A stretch of DNA of 64,000 nucleotides from Euzebyella marina (GCF_014855515.1 NZ_JACYFK010000001.1:1550001-1614000), one strand, 5' to 3'. Counted from the stretch's first letter, positions 41,575 through 51,147 are shown. The notes: a model not told the origin generated them from the sequence alone. Numbers and translations are program-made.

Positions 41575-43134
41575 ATGATTACAAAAAAACTTCTAGGTAC
41601 AATCCTAATCCTTGTTTTGTTTCTTGAAATGCCCGCTTTATTGCGGGCTCAAGATACCTCGAAAGCTGATAACGATTTCCCGGTGAAAGGTTTTCATATC
41701 GATTTACGCATTCAGGTAATGACCCCTGAAGCACTTAAAGACTTTGCTAAACAACTTTCAGATTTCGGAATGAATACGTTGGTCATGGAGTGGGAAGGAA
41801 CCTATCCCTTCGAAAAACATCCGACCATATCGAACAAATACTCTTATTCCCGTGAAGAGGTTGAAGATTTTATAGCCTATTGTGAGGGCTTGGGTATCAA
41901 GGTCGTTCCGCTACAGCAAAGTTTGGGGCATGTCGAATACATTTTAAGAAACTCGAGGTATAGTGAGCTTAAAGAAGATAGAAAAGATATCAGCCAGCTC
42001 TGCCCAATGGAATCGGAAGCCAGTAAGGCCCTGTTTACCGACCTGTTTGCCGATTTGGCCAAAACCCACAATTCAGATTATATACATATAGGTGGTGATG
42101 AAACCTACCTTTTGGGCCATTGTCCTAAATGTCAAAAAAAGGTAGAAGAGTCGGGCAAGTCTAAACTGTTCGTTGATCATATGAAAATGATATCTGAAAT
42201 TGTCATCGGTTTGGGTAAAAAACCTGTAATGTGGGCAGATATCATTCTTAAACATCCGGAGGCGGCCTCTGAATTACCTCAAGAAACCATTTTTGTTGAC
42301 TGGAACTACGGTTGGAAGATCAACCATTTCGGTGATGTTCCCGGTCTTCAAGAAAAAGGCTTTACTTTCTGGGGTTCACCTGCCATTAGATCGCACCCCG
42401 ATAATTGGTATATAACCAATTGGCCGACACATTTTAAAAATCAAAAGGAGTTTATACCCTATGCCAGACAGGCCGGTTACAAAGGTATGGTAATGACTTC
42501 ATGGTCTACCTCAGGGGTTTATGGCTTTACTTGGGATGTTGATTATGATGTGATGGATATGGTTCAGATCAGAAATACCTACCCTATGTCCGGTTTTAGA
42601 ATATTAATTGCGAGTTATGCCCAAGCTTTGGAACAAGAAGAGCCTATGAATGCCAAATCTTTTGTGCTGCAGTATGCAAAAGACCGCTTTGGGCTATCAA
42701 AAAACGATTCTGAAAACCTTTGGCAATTTTTCTCGGCCAAACCCGAACTTATAAAAAATGGTCGACCGGTTTCAGATACTAGTATCGCTGATATCTACAC
42801 CGATTTTGATAAAATTAGAAATGCCATTGTCAAAATCAATCCTAAAAAGAATATTTCTGAATTCGAGCACTATAAACTGATGGTTGATTTAAGAATGCAC
42901 TACCTAAGGTTTAAAAAGGTCGAAGCAGCATATAATTCCGAAGATTTTTCTTTGGATGAAACTCCTTCGTTGATCAGTGAATTGGATGAAATATTGAAGG
43001 AAGCAGAAAAATTGAATAAACGATTTATCGACTTGAATACCGGATTTCTCTACGATGAAGAGTTGAGAGAACAAAACGAACTTAGGGTGCAGCAAGTAAA
43101 GGTGCTGCACGACCGTTTGGCCAAGGTAAAATAG
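41575..43134 (+). CDS. GH20-type exo-beta-N-acetylhexosaminidase (divergent, HexD-like)
   Basis: A 519-residue exported enzyme (signal peptide about 1-26, ending PALLRAQ). It goes straight into a TIM barrel (VKGFHIDLRIQVMTPEALKD) without the usual N-terminal beta domain. It has the GH20 catalytic pair in HIGGDETYLLG, Asp175-Glu176, followed by CPKCQ, and the strand FVDWNYGWKIN. The helical C-terminal part (about 380-519) is family-specific. It should release terminal GlcNAc or GalNAc in the periplasm. It differs strongly from the second GH20 at 45822, so the two probably act on different linkages. It lies 25 bases after nagB. Confidence 0.85.
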   Translation: MITKKLLGTILILVLFLEMPALLRAQDTSKADNDFPVKGFHIDLRIQVMTPEALKDFAKQLSDFGMNTLVMEWEGTYPFEKHPTISNKYSYSREEVEDFIAYCEGLGIKVVPLQQSLGHVEYILRNSRYSELKEDRKDISQLCPMESEASKALFTDLFADLAKTHNSDYIHIGGDETYLLGHCPKCQKKVEESGKSKLFVDHMKMISEIVIGLGKKPVMWADIILKHPEAASELPQETIFVDWNYGWKINHFGDVPGLQEKGFTFWGSPAIRSHPDNWYITNWPTHFKNQKEFIPYARQAGYKGMVMTSWSTSGVYGFTWDVDYDVMDMVQIRNTYPMSGFRILIASYAQALEQEEPMNAKSFVLQYAKDRFGLSKNDSENLWQFFSAKPELIKNGRPVSDTSIADIYTDFDKIRNAIVKINPKKNISEFEHYKLMVDLRMHYLRFKKVEAAYNSEDFSLDETPSLISELDEILKEAEKLNKRFIDLNTGFLYDEELREQNELRVQQVKVLHDRLAKVK

Positions 43135-43177
43135 AATTTGAATCAAAAGTAACTTAAACAAACCTCTACTATAGCCC

Positions 43178-44653
43178 ATGCAATTACTCGATTGGATTGT
43201 TCTTTCATGTTATTTTGTTATGCTTCTCGGTATAGGTCTATGGGCGTATTTTCGTGTAAAGAGTTCGGCTGACTTTTATACCGCGGGAGGTAAGCTACCA
43301 TGGTGGCTTTCGGGTATTTCTCATCATGTTTCGGGTTATAGTGGCGCCGTGTTTGTCGCCTATGCCGGTATTGCCTACACCCACGGCTTCAGTCTTTATG
43401 TATGGTGGGCGTTTACCGTTGCTTTGGCCACCTTATTGGCCGCCTTCTTTATTGCGCCAAGGTGGTCACGATTGAGAATTTATACCGGTATACAATCCCC
43501 GACCGAATATTTATTGAAGCGATATAATTTAAAGACCCAACAGTTGATTGCATGGACGGGCGCATTGATAAAGGTTTTTGATACAGGTGGTAAATTGGCT
43601 GCCATCGCTGTTTTATTGAATGTTTTTAGCGGGGCATCTATTACGTTCGGAATCATTTTAGTGGGGGTCATTTCTTTGATATACATAACCATTGGTGGTC
43701 TGTGGGCCGATGTGTGGAATGATTTTGGTCAATTTTTGGTACAGCTATTGGCTGGAATGACCATGTTTGTAATGATTCTAATGAAGTTAGACGATGGCCT
43801 GTCGGGCATATTCACCCTTTGGGATAGACTGCCTTCCGACCATTCTCAGCTTTTCAACGAGCCTTATACCATTGGTTTTGTAATCGTGATATTGATAATC
43901 AATTTTTTTAGTTATAGTGGTGGCACATGGAATTTGGCAACTCGATTTATATCATCAGGATCGGGCGAAGTGGCTAAAAAGGCCGCTATTTTATCTTCAA
44001 CCTTATATTTTATATGGCCGTTGGTTTTGTTTTACCCAATGTTCGCTTCTCCCTTGTTTTTTGAAAATCTGGCCGACCCGACATTGTCATATGGTATGCT
44101 GGTAAAAGAGTTTTTGCCAACGGGTCTGGTAGGGCTGGTATTGGCCTCCCTTTTTGCCAATACCCTTTCAATGACAGCTTCGGATTCGAATACTGTTTCC
44201 GCAGTGATTAGCAGGGATATTTTACCAGTGCTTAATCCAAAAATAAAAGAATATGACGATGCCAAAAGACTGCGTTTGGCACGAGTAACCACATTTTGCT
44301 TTACGGTTTGCACGATTATAACGGCCTTGAATGCAAGTCATTTTGGTGGGGTCTTTGGCTTAATTGTGAGCTGGTTCGCTGCTTTATTAGGTCCCATATC
44401 CATTCCGATGATTTTAGGGTTGGTGCCTGCCTTTGCGAAAAGTAATGGGCGGGCGGCCCTTATTTCTATTGTAGGCGGGCTATTGACTTTTATAGGGCTC
44501 AAAATTTTTCCGATCGACTCGTTTGCCTTGGAGATAGGTGGCCCCACATTGGTTTCCTTTTTCCTTTTTGTCATCTACGGTCTTTTTAATGATAAGAAGG
44601 TGCCTGATGAGGTAAGGGAGCTACATATGAATTTATCAAAAGAGAAGAACTAA
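43178..44653 (+). CDS. Sodium/solute symporter (SSS family), probable GlcNAc importer
   Basis: A 491-residue inner-membrane protein with about 13 helices. The N-terminus LDWIVLSCYFVMLLGIGLWA, the SSS motif SSADFYTAGGKLPWWLSGIS, HVSGYSGAVFVAYAGIAYTHG, the mid-helix ITIGGLWADVWNDFGQFLVQLL, and the sodium-site helix GLVGLVLASLFANTLSMTASDSN are present. It lies between the GH20 enzyme and nagA, two bases before nagA, which points to uptake of N-acetylglucosamine or the released aminosugar. Substrate is by context only. Confidence 0.9.
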   Translation: MQLLDWIVLSCYFVMLLGIGLWAYFRVKSSADFYTAGGKLPWWLSGISHHVSGYSGAVFVAYAGIAYTHGFSLYVWWAFTVALATLLAAFFIAPRWSRLRIYTGIQSPTEYLLKRYNLKTQQLIAWTGALIKVFDTGGKLAAIAVLLNVFSGASITFGIILVGVISLIYITIGGLWADVWNDFGQFLVQLLAGMTMFVMILMKLDDGLSGIFTLWDRLPSDHSQLFNEPYTIGFVIVILIINFFSYSGGTWNLATRFISSGSGEVAKKAAILSSTLYFIWPLVLFYPMFASPLFFENLADPTLSYGMLVKEFLPTGLVGLVLASLFANTLSMTASDSNTVSAVISRDILPVLNPKIKEYDDAKRLRLARVTTFCFTVCTIITALNASHFGGVFGLIVSWFAALLGPISIPMILGLVPAFAKSNGRAALISIVGGLLTFIGLKIFPIDSFALEIGGPTLVSFFLFVIYGLFNDKKVPDEVRELHMNLSKEKN

Positions 44654-44654
44654 C

Positions 44655-45797
44655 ATGGTCATCGAGGCTTCGCACTATAAAACTGGAGATTCTTATAAAA
44701 TTCATTTAAAAGATGGGTCGGTCACGCAAGTGTCCATGGGAAAACCGACACAGAGTGATTTAATCATCAGTCCTGGTCTGATAGACCTGCAAGTGAACGG
44801 TTTTAAGGGAGTTGATTTTAATAGTGACGATTTAACGGAGGCCCAAGTGGTCAAGGTGATTCATGAGTTATGGAAAGAAGGTGTTACTTCTTTTATGCCA
44901 ACCTTGATTACTAATGCTGATATCAACATAGAAAATGCCATAGATTGTATTCGAAAAACCTGTGAAAGTAATCCATTGGTTCAACAATCAATAGCAGGTA
45001 TTCATCTTGAAGGGCCGTTTCTTTCAAAAGAAGATGGTCCAAGGGGTGCGCACCCGAAAGAACATTTGAAGAACCCTGACTGGCAACTCTTTAAAAAGTG
45101 GCAAGAACGGGCTTCAGGTCTCATTAAAATAATCACTCTGGCACCTGAGCTGCCGGGTTCTGCAGCATTCATTAAAAAATGCAGTCAATCTGGGGTAGTG
45201 GTGTCGATGGGTCATACGGCTGCGCAAGCTGAACATATAGCTGAAGCTACTACGGCCGGAGCACGCATGTCTACCCACTTGGGCAATGCGGCCCATTTGA
45301 ACCTTCCGCGACACCCGAATTATATTTGGGAGCAGTTGGCCTCAGACGATTTGTGGATATCTATTATTGCTGATGGTTTTCATTTGCCCGACTCGGTTTT
45401 AAAGGTCTTTTCAAGGGTTAAACCCTTGAAAAGTATTTTGGTCAGTGACTGTACAAAATTCGCTGGTTTATCCCCAGGAATATATAATTCCCATATAGGC
45501 GGTGATGTTGAACTAAATGAATCAGGTAGGTTATTCATGAAAAATACGCCGGAGCTATTGGCAGGTTCCGCACAATCGCTTTTGTGGTGTGTAAACCATA
45601 TGTTTAAATCGGGTATAACTACGCTCGTCAATGCCATTGAAATGGCCAGTTGTAGCCCCAAACAATTACTCTATGACCAACCAATCTCATCAGAATTAGG
45701 AGAAAATACGGACTTGGTCATATTTGAAAAAATTTCAGGCGGAGGGCTAAAGGTCAAAAGCACTATTAAATCTGGCCAGCTCGTATTCACGCAATAA
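44655..45797 (+). CDS. nagA: N-acetylglucosamine-6-phosphate deacetylase
   Basis: Removes the acetyl group from GlcNAc-6-P, giving GlcN-6-P for NagB. It is a 380-residue amidohydrolase. Signatures: SPGLIDLQVNGFKGVDFNSD (about 40-60), the metal-binding Glu in GIHLEGPFLSKEDGPRGAHP, HTAAQAEH, and the His/Asn region STHLGNAAHLNLPRHPN, where the usual THLFNAM is altered. SIIADGFHLPDSVLKV and the catalytic Asp in LVSDCTKFAG complete the site. Two bases separate it from the symporter stop, so the genes are co-transcribed. Specificity for the 6-phosphate is from family and context. Confidence 0.93.
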   Translation: MVIEASHYKTGDSYKIHLKDGSVTQVSMGKPTQSDLIISPGLIDLQVNGFKGVDFNSDDLTEAQVVKVIHELWKEGVTSFMPTLITNADINIENAIDCIRKTCESNPLVQQSIAGIHLEGPFLSKEDGPRGAHPKEHLKNPDWQLFKKWQERASGLIKIITLAPELPGSAAFIKKCSQSGVVVSMGHTAAQAEHIAEATTAGARMSTHLGNAAHLNLPRHPNYIWEQLASDDLWISIIADGFHLPDSVLKVFSRVKPLKSILVSDCTKFAGLSPGIYNSHIGGDVELNESGRLFMKNTPELLAGSAQSLLWCVNHMFKSGITTLVNAIEMASCSPKQLLYDQPISSELGENTDLVIFEKISGGGLKVKSTIKSGQLVFTQ

Positions 45798-45821
45798 AAT
45801 CATCCAATAAAATAGAAATTT

Positions 45822-47423
45822 ATGAAATGCAAAAGGCTACTTTTCGCAATGCTCGTAATTTGCTCAACTTTTTGGGGCAGGAGTCTGGGGCAGGAGGTAT
45901 CAATTATTCCCAAACCTAATTTTATTAAAGTCGAAAAGGGCAGTTATAAATTGAGCGGTAAAACATCAATTGTAGCTTCTGAAGATTTAGAAAATGAAGT
46001 GGTATATCTCAAGGAAATATTAAAATCAGGTTTTAATGAAAGTCCGAAACTCAAAAGAAAGGGTAAAGGAATCATTCTAGAGCTTGATTCAACTAAATCT
46101 CAAAAGTTGGGAGAGGAAGGTTATGAATTAAGCATTTCAGACGATGGAATAAAATTTACTGCTGCTCAACCGCGAGGCATTTTTTATGGTATACAAACCT
46201 TTCGTCAACTGTTGCCAAAAGAATTTGAGTATGAGAATAAAAAAGCCTTGATAGAGCTTCCTTTTTTGACGATTGTTGACAAGCCTCGATTTTCTTGGAG
46301 GGCCTTTATGTTAGATGAATCAAGACATTTTAAAGGTATGTCAACTGTAAAAAAGTTGATAGATCAATTAGCACTTTTAAAGATGAACACTTTTCACTGG
46401 CATTTGACAGATGATCAAGGATGGAGAATCGAGATTAAGAAATACCCTCAGTTAACCAAAATAGGTTCCCAAAGAAAAGATACACAGACCGCCAGAAAAA
46501 GTGATGAAAGAACAGGTGAACCACATGGAGGGTTTTACACTCAAGATGAGATTAGAGAGGTTATTGAATATGCAAAAGAGAGGCATATCACCATCGTTCC
46601 CGAAATTGAAATGCCGGGGCATGCTACGGCGGCGGTTGCTTCGTATAATTGGTTGGGTACTCTCGGTACCACTAAAGAAGTTTCCGAAACCTTCGGTAAA
46701 CTTGATGAATCATTTAATGTTGCCGACCCCAAAGTGATCCGTTTTCTGAAGGATGTTTTAGATGAGGTCATGCTTTTGTTTCCCGGTAAGGTGATTCATA
46801 TTGGTGGTGATGAGGTAAATTTTGAACCTTGGTTGAAAAACCATGTAATCGTTGATTATATGAAGAGTAACAATTTAAATTCTCCGATGGACCTTCAAAT
46901 AAGTTTTACTAACGAAATGTCGAATTATATTGATAAAGCTGGTAAGAGAATGATGGGTTGGAATGAAATAATGGGGCATGATATTCATGAAGACCGCGGT
47001 TATACCGCCACCGAAACCTCCGAAAGATTAGCATCTTCGGCTATTGTGCATTTTTGGAAGGGAGAATTGGATTTAATCGGGAAAGCAGTAGAAGATGGGT
47101 ATGATGTAGTTAATTCAAATCATTGGGATACCTATTTAGATTATACGTACAAAAGGTTGCCTTTGGCCAAGTCGTATGCATTCGACCCCATTCCAGATGG
47201 TTTGGAAGAGAAATACCATTCAAAAATAGTGGGTTTCGGTACCCAGATGTGGACGGAGTGGGTACCCACCGTTGCCAGCATGGAGAAACAAATTTTTCCT
47301 CGTTTGGCGGCCTATTCAGAAGTTGGCTGGACAAACTTAAGCGATAAAAACTTTGAGCAATTCCAACAAGCCTTGAAAAGGCTAAAATACATTTGGGAAG
47401 TTCAGGGTGTTGAGTATCAATAA
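45822..47423 (+). CDS. Beta-N-acetylhexosaminidase, GH20
   Basis: A 533-residue exported enzyme with the classical architecture. A signal peptide (1-24, ending WGRSLGQ) is followed by the GH20b-like N-terminal domain (to about 155, VSIIPKPNFIKVEKGSYKLS) and a catalytic barrel from FSWRAFMLDESRHFKG. It has FHWHLTDDQGWRIEIKKYP and the catalytic Asp330-Glu331 in IHIGGDEVNFEPW. MMGWNEIMGHD and VGFGTQMWTEWVP line the active site. It should hydrolyse terminal beta-GlcNAc or GalNAc from chitin oligosaccharides or glycoconjugates. It is the last gene of the locus, 24 bases after nagA. Confidence 0.96.
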   Translation: MKCKRLLFAMLVICSTFWGRSLGQEVSIIPKPNFIKVEKGSYKLSGKTSIVASEDLENEVVYLKEILKSGFNESPKLKRKGKGIILELDSTKSQKLGEEGYELSISDDGIKFTAAQPRGIFYGIQTFRQLLPKEFEYENKKALIELPFLTIVDKPRFSWRAFMLDESRHFKGMSTVKKLIDQLALLKMNTFHWHLTDDQGWRIEIKKYPQLTKIGSQRKDTQTARKSDERTGEPHGGFYTQDEIREVIEYAKERHITIVPEIEMPGHATAAVASYNWLGTLGTTKEVSETFGKLDESFNVADPKVIRFLKDVLDEVMLLFPGKVIHIGGDEVNFEPWLKNHVIVDYMKSNNLNSPMDLQISFTNEMSNYIDKAGKRMMGWNEIMGHDIHEDRGYTATETSERLASSAIVHFWKGELDLIGKAVEDGYDVVNSNHWDTYLDYTYKRLPLAKSYAFDPIPDGLEEKYHSKIVGFGTQMWTEWVPTVASMEKQIFPRLAAYSEVGWTNLSDKNFEQFQQALKRLKYIWEVQGVEYQ

Positions 47424-47490
47424 CCAAACCCACCTTCACCAATAAATAATAAATAGTATTTTGGTAGTCAACTTATCTAACCTAACGCTG

Positions 47491-47841
47491 ATGAGAAACC
47501 ATAAGATTTTTACAATGGAATTTGCAAGTGTTTACCCCCATTACATTACAAAAGCCGAAAAAAAAGGACGCACCAAAGAAGAGCTAGACGAAATAATTTT
47601 TTGGCTGACGGGATATGACCAAAAGTCTCTGGAGGAGATATTGTCAAATAGAACCGATTTTGAAACTTTTTTTGCGGAAGCTCCTCGATTGAACCCCAAC
47701 GTCGATAAAATCAAAGGGGTCATCTGTGGCTATAGGGTCGAGGAAATCGAAGACCCGCTCATGCAGAAAATACGTTATTTAGACAAATTGGTAGATGAAT
47801 TGGCCAAGGGCAAGGCTATGGAGAAAATACTTAGAAGTTGA
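47491..47841 (+). CDS. DUF2200 family protein
   Basis: A 116-residue soluble protein of the DUF2200 family (sequence style YdhI/YdfF-like uncharacterised small proteins): [61 protein letters not shown] and a C-terminal [15 protein letters not shown] helix. The ATG at 47491 matches the family's usual start; the TTG at 47461 does not. Function is unknown. It lies 67 bases after the GH20 gene but shows no link to glycan use. Confidence 0.88.
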   Translation: MRNHKIFTMEFASVYPHYITKAEKKGRTKEELDEIIFWLTGYDQKSLEEILSNRTDFETFFAEAPRLNPNVDKIKGVICGYRVEEIEDPLMQKIRYLDKLVDELAKGKAMEKILRS

Positions 47842-47916
47842 ATATTTTTACAATTCTAAAAATCAAATTTTCCCAATACGTGTAACAATAAGCGAAACTC
47901 ACCTACCAACTAGTAT

Positions 47917-48096
47917 ATGAGAAAAGCACTACTTATCAATTCCATCGTTTGGGCGACCCTAATGTTAACTACCGCATATTTCTTTAAAGACTATACAAAC
48001 TATAAGTTCTTTTTTCTTTTGCTGATTTTAGGTTCGGTAATTTCCAATTCTAGCCTACAAAAACAGAGGGTCTTAAATAAAAAGTCTTGTCGTTAG
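47917..48096 (+). CDS. Small two-helix membrane protein (59 residues)
   Basis: An ATG at 47917 opens a 59-codon frame ending in TAG at 48094-48096. It contains two hydrophobic segments (LLINSIVWATLMLTTAYFF and FFFLLLILGSVI) separated by KDYTNYK, with a basic C-terminus QKQRVLNKKSCR. The positive tail and the regular helix lengths suggest a real membrane microprotein, with both ends in the cytoplasm or tail inside. Its stop overlaps the stop of the convergent DUF1080 gene by four bases. Similar short proteins are annotated as hypothetical in flavobacteria. No function can be given. Confidence 0.6.
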   Translation: MRKALLINSIVWATLMLTTAYFFKDYTNYKFFFLLLILGSVISNSSLQKQRVLNKKSCR

Positions 48097-48911
48097 TAAC
48101 GGAGCAATTCAATTTTTCTAAAATCTATTGGGTGGCTATTTGATTGCAACGAAATATACCCCTTTGTAACGCTGGAGTCGCCATTTTTTATGAATGCGTT
48201 TGCAAACTCATTTTCCGAATCATAGATTGGATTCGAATAGCTAAGTATCTCTTCGCCGTTTACATAGTGTTTGTAATGACCGTCGTTTACATCTATTTCA
48301 ATGGTTACCCACTGGTCGCCATGAAAGGTTTTACTCTTTTTGGCAGGATTGCAGAATTCTGTACTTCTTTTTCCGTCAATTTCGACTTGCATACCAATAC
48401 CGCAAATGGCTCCAAGAGGTCTTTCGTCCTTTCCGTTTCCTCCGTGTAGATTATATTCTAGACAAATAGGAAAACTTTGGTTTAGTTTAACAGTATTGGG
48501 TGGTTGGGTATGAACCTGAACTCCGCTATCACGATAGCCCCATTCGGGTGCGCCGGGCGCTGTTTCGCCAACAAACCTGTATTCGACTTTTAAGCGGTAG
48601 TTTTGTAACTCTTCATTGAAAAAAAGTGCGCCAAAACGGTCTTTGAACTCAGGTCCGTATTGATTGTACCTTATTTTCAGAATACCATCTTCGACTCGAA
48701 AGGTGTTTCCAAAGTTTTCATCTTGTGGGTACCCATTGATCTTCATGGTCCAACCATCTAAATTTTCTCCATTAAAAAGAGGCTGCCAATTAGCTTCTTT
48801 TTTAGAAACTACAGAATCGCTCTGTTTGTTTTCTTTCTTTTCTCCACAAGAGTTAAAAAGCATTAATACGTATAATGAAATAATGCCGAGTAAAAAGTAT
48901 TTTTTGTTCAT
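48093..48911 (-). CDS. DUF1080 lipoprotein (second copy)
   Basis: A 272-residue lipoprotein: MNKKYFLLGIISLYVLMLFN precedes the lipobox Cys in FNSCGEKK. The ATG at 48911 is preferred over an upstream frame to 48965 that places 18 residues before it. DUF1080 signatures are WQPLFNGENLDGWTMKINGYP, DGILKIRYNQYGPEFKDRFG, LKVEYRFVGETAPGAPEWGYRDSG and the C-terminal KGYISLQSNSHPIDFRKIELL. It differs widely from the DUF1080 protein at 26226 and keeps the extended GYRDSGVQVH loop. Probable glycoside or 3-keto-glycoside hydrolase. It stands alone on its strand, facing away from the ECF-sigma gene. Confidence 0.87.
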   Translation of the reverse strand: MNKKYFLLGIISLYVLMLFNSCGEKKENKQSDSVVSKKEANWQPLFNGENLDGWTMKINGYPQDENFGNTFRVEDGILKIRYNQYGPEFKDRFGALFFNEELQNYRLKVEYRFVGETAPGAPEWGYRDSGVQVHTQPPNTVKLNQSFPICLEYNLHGGNGKDERPLGAICGIGMQVEIDGKRSTEFCNPAKKSKTFHGDQWVTIEIDVNDGHYKHYVNGEEILSYSNPIYDSENEFANAFIKNGDSSVTKGYISLQSNSHPIDFRKIELLRY

Positions 48912-49225
48912 ATCGAATAGGGTAATGGTCTCCCATATAAATGTACTCATATATTTTTTTGCCATAGGTTCACTTTAATACTATCGGAGAAAAATAGAAG
49001 CTTAATGATTCCAATTTTTATCTTTATTTGTCATACCAGCAATATCCAACAGCACAGTACAGGATACCTTTTGTTATTAAACTTACTATACTTGACTTTG
49101 GTGGTAAAAGAATTTGCTAAGCAAAGCATTCGTCCATTCTCAAATTTTTATCTGCTAAACTTTTTAAAATAGGGTTTTGAGAGGAGTGGTTGCAACTTAA
49201 TTTTTGCCAAGTAACTAGTTCACAT
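48912..49225. other. Divergent promoter region between DUF1080 and ECF-sigma genes
   Basis: 314 bases without a gene. It must hold promoters for both flanking genes. The dyad TTTGCT-A-AGCAAA at 49113-49125 lies 100 bases before the sigma start. TATACTTG at 49087-49094 is one base from the -7 consensus, but its -33 partner is poorly spaced. Confidence 0.45.
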
Positions 49226-49792
49226 ATGTCTGCTCAAGTAGAATCGAACATAGTAGAAATTCAAAAAAGGAATCATCTAGCCTTTAAGAGGTTGTTTGAT
49301 TCATTGTATGGTGAATTAGTTATTTATGCTCAGACCTATCTTTATGATGAAGATTTAAGTAAAGATTTGGTGCAAGAAGCTTTTGTGAAAATATGGGAGA
49401 AAGCCGATAGACTTCAGATTCAGACCAATCTTAGGGCATACATGTATGCTATGGTAAGAAATAAATGTTTGAACCACCTGAAAAAATACAAAATCAGTGA
49501 TAACGCCAAGTTTTTAGAGGAGCAGGCAGTTCTAGAATTTCAGGATCTTGATGAAGATATTGAATTTGATGAATTACAATTACTGCATCATAAGGTTCTT
49601 GAAGTGATGGATAGTCTACCACATAAAATGAGAACTATTGTCGAGCTCCGTTTCAAAGCAAGCTACCGTTATCAGGAAATTGCCGATGAATTGAATTTGT
49701 CGGTCAATACGGTTAAAACCCAATTACAAAGAGCAAAGGCCAAATTTTCAGAGCTTATTCTATTTCTACTGTTTTTGTTTCTTGATGTTTAA
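49226..49792 (+). CDS. ECF-type RNA polymerase sigma factor (FecI-like)
   Basis: A 188-residue extracytoplasmic-function sigma factor. Region 2 (about 18-85) has LAFKRLFDSLYGELVIYAQT, then DLVQEAFVKIWEKADRLQI and AYMYAMVRNKCLNHLKKYK. Region 4 (about 125-175) has MDSLPHKMRTIVELRFK and the HTH YQEIADELNLSVNTVKTQLQ. The ATG at 49226 is used; a TTG at 49190 adds 12 unconserved residues. With the FecR gene 120 bases downstream and an STN-domain SusC after it, this is a Bacteroidota surface-signalling unit that should switch on the susC operon when the glycan is bound. Confidence 0.95.
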   Translation: MSAQVESNIVEIQKRNHLAFKRLFDSLYGELVIYAQTYLYDEDLSKDLVQEAFVKIWEKADRLQIQTNLRAYMYAMVRNKCLNHLKKYKISDNAKFLEEQAVLEFQDLDEDIEFDELQLLHHKVLEVMDSLPHKMRTIVELRFKASYRYQEIADELNLSVNTVKTQLQRAKAKFSELILFLLFLFLDV

Positions 49793-49912
49793 GACCATCG
49801 CTCGTTTTTCATAAACTTTTCTTTTTATGTTAAATTTTATCATTTTGATAAAATTTTGTCACCCATTTTGAAAATGTCGCTGTCTATTCTGTGTAAGCAC
49901 GAAGTGTCTGTT

Positions 49913-51058
49913 ATGGAATTTAAGCTGATCATAAAAAAACTCAATAATACTTTAACCGAGTCTGAAGCCAAAATCTTTGATGAATGGTTTACTGAATCGC
50001 CACGACATCGCGCCTATTTTAAAAGGGTTGCAAAAGAGTATAATTCTAAAAGTAGTCCTGAACTAAAAACAATAGAAGATTGGCCAAAAGTTCTCGCCAA
50101 AATAGAGAGAAGAAAGAATAGAACCATCTTCTTTAAATATGCTGCCTTGCTGACCATCTTTTTAAGTGTTGCTTCGCTGTGGTGGGTAAATAAACATACC
50201 GCGACGAACAGTACGATAAAGCCAACGCAAGTTTTGACCGCCGTTGAAGAAAAAATTGAGACAGGAACAAACAAGGCCATTTTAACTCTTGAAGACGGAT
50301 CAAAGGTTTCGTTGCACAAAGGTCAGAAGTATGCAACGAGTTATGCATCGAGCAATGGCGAACAATTGGTGTACACACCATCGGACAAAAAGCCAAGTAA
50401 CATAACTAAAAGTAATATTCTCGAAATCCCCAGAGGGGGGCAATTCTATATAGTACTGGCCGATAGTACCAAGGTTTGGGTCAACGCAGAAACAAAATTG
50501 AAATATCCGGTAAGTTTTCAGCCCAATGAAGAAAGACAGGTTGAATTGGTTTATGGTGAGGCTTATTTCGAAGTATCCCCTAGCTCGAAACACAACGGTT
50601 CTGCCTTTAGTGTAAAGACCGGAAATCAAGCGGTAAATGTTATCGGCACAGAGTTCAATATTAAGGCCTACAAAGAGGAGGCCCTCATTTCAACTACGTT
50701 GGTAGAAGGCAAAGTAAACATAGATAAGGGTGATGAAACTAAAAGGTTGACCCCCGGTCGTCAGTCACAGTTGGACAGGGTTACCAACGTCATCAATATC
50801 GAAGAGGTAGATGTCTATAATGAAATATCATGGAAAAACGGACTCTTTAGTTTTAAGAACAAACCATTAAAAGACATTATGGTAGTGCTTTCTAGATGGT
50901 ACGACTTTGAGGTAGAGTTTCAGCAAAAAGATATTGAAGAAATTAAGTTCAACGGTGTTTTTAGAAGGGCCGAAGACATCACCGATATATTAGCTATCAT
51001 TAAAAATACCAACGAAGTAGATTATGAAATCAACCAAAAACGAATCACTATGAAATAA
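49913..51058 (+). CDS. FecR family anti-sigma factor
   Basis: A 381-residue membrane anti-sigma factor. The cytoplasmic N-terminus MEFKLIIKKLNNTLTESEAK binds the sigma factor. A single membrane helix (about 70-88, KYAALLTIFLSVASLWWV) follows. The periplasmic FecR domain begins IEIPRGGQFYIVLADSTKVW (in form LEIPRGGQF), with LVYGEAYFEV and VIGTEFNIKAY, and DUF4974 closes the protein (about 315-381, LKDIMVVLSRWYDFEVEF). Starts at 49856 (TTG) and 49874 (ATG) are possible but add residues before the conserved beginning. It receives the signal from the STN domain of the next gene product. Confidence 0.94.
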   Translation: MEFKLIIKKLNNTLTESEAKIFDEWFTESPRHRAYFKRVAKEYNSKSSPELKTIEDWPKVLAKIERRKNRTIFFKYAALLTIFLSVASLWWVNKHTATNSTIKPTQVLTAVEEKIETGTNKAILTLEDGSKVSLHKGQKYATSYASSNGEQLVYTPSDKKPSNITKSNILEIPRGGQFYIVLADSTKVWVNAETKLKYPVSFQPNEERQVELVYGEAYFEVSPSSKHNGSAFSVKTGNQAVNVIGTEFNIKAYKEEALISTTLVEGKVNIDKGDETKRLTPGRQSQLDRVTNVINIEEVDVYNEISWKNGLFSFKNKPLKDIMVVLSRWYDFEVEFQQKDIEEIKFNGVFRRAEDITDILAIIKNTNEVDYEINQKRITMK

Positions 51059-51147
51059 AAAAAGGGAACGGAGTCTAGATCTGACAAATTTAAACCTCCA
51101 TCCCCCATGTACATTGATCAACTTAAAATTAACCAACAAACAAATTT

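Noticed and set aside
33721-47423. Integrated mobile element carrying the GlcNAc locus
   Set aside because: There is no integrase, transposase, tRNA junction or flanking direct repeat that I can see; the locus looks chromosomal.
49070-49094. Promoter TTTG/TATACTTG for the ECF-sigma gene
   Set aside because: The two boxes are only 13 bases apart, too close for the flavobacterial -33/-7 spacing, so it is not listed as a promoter.
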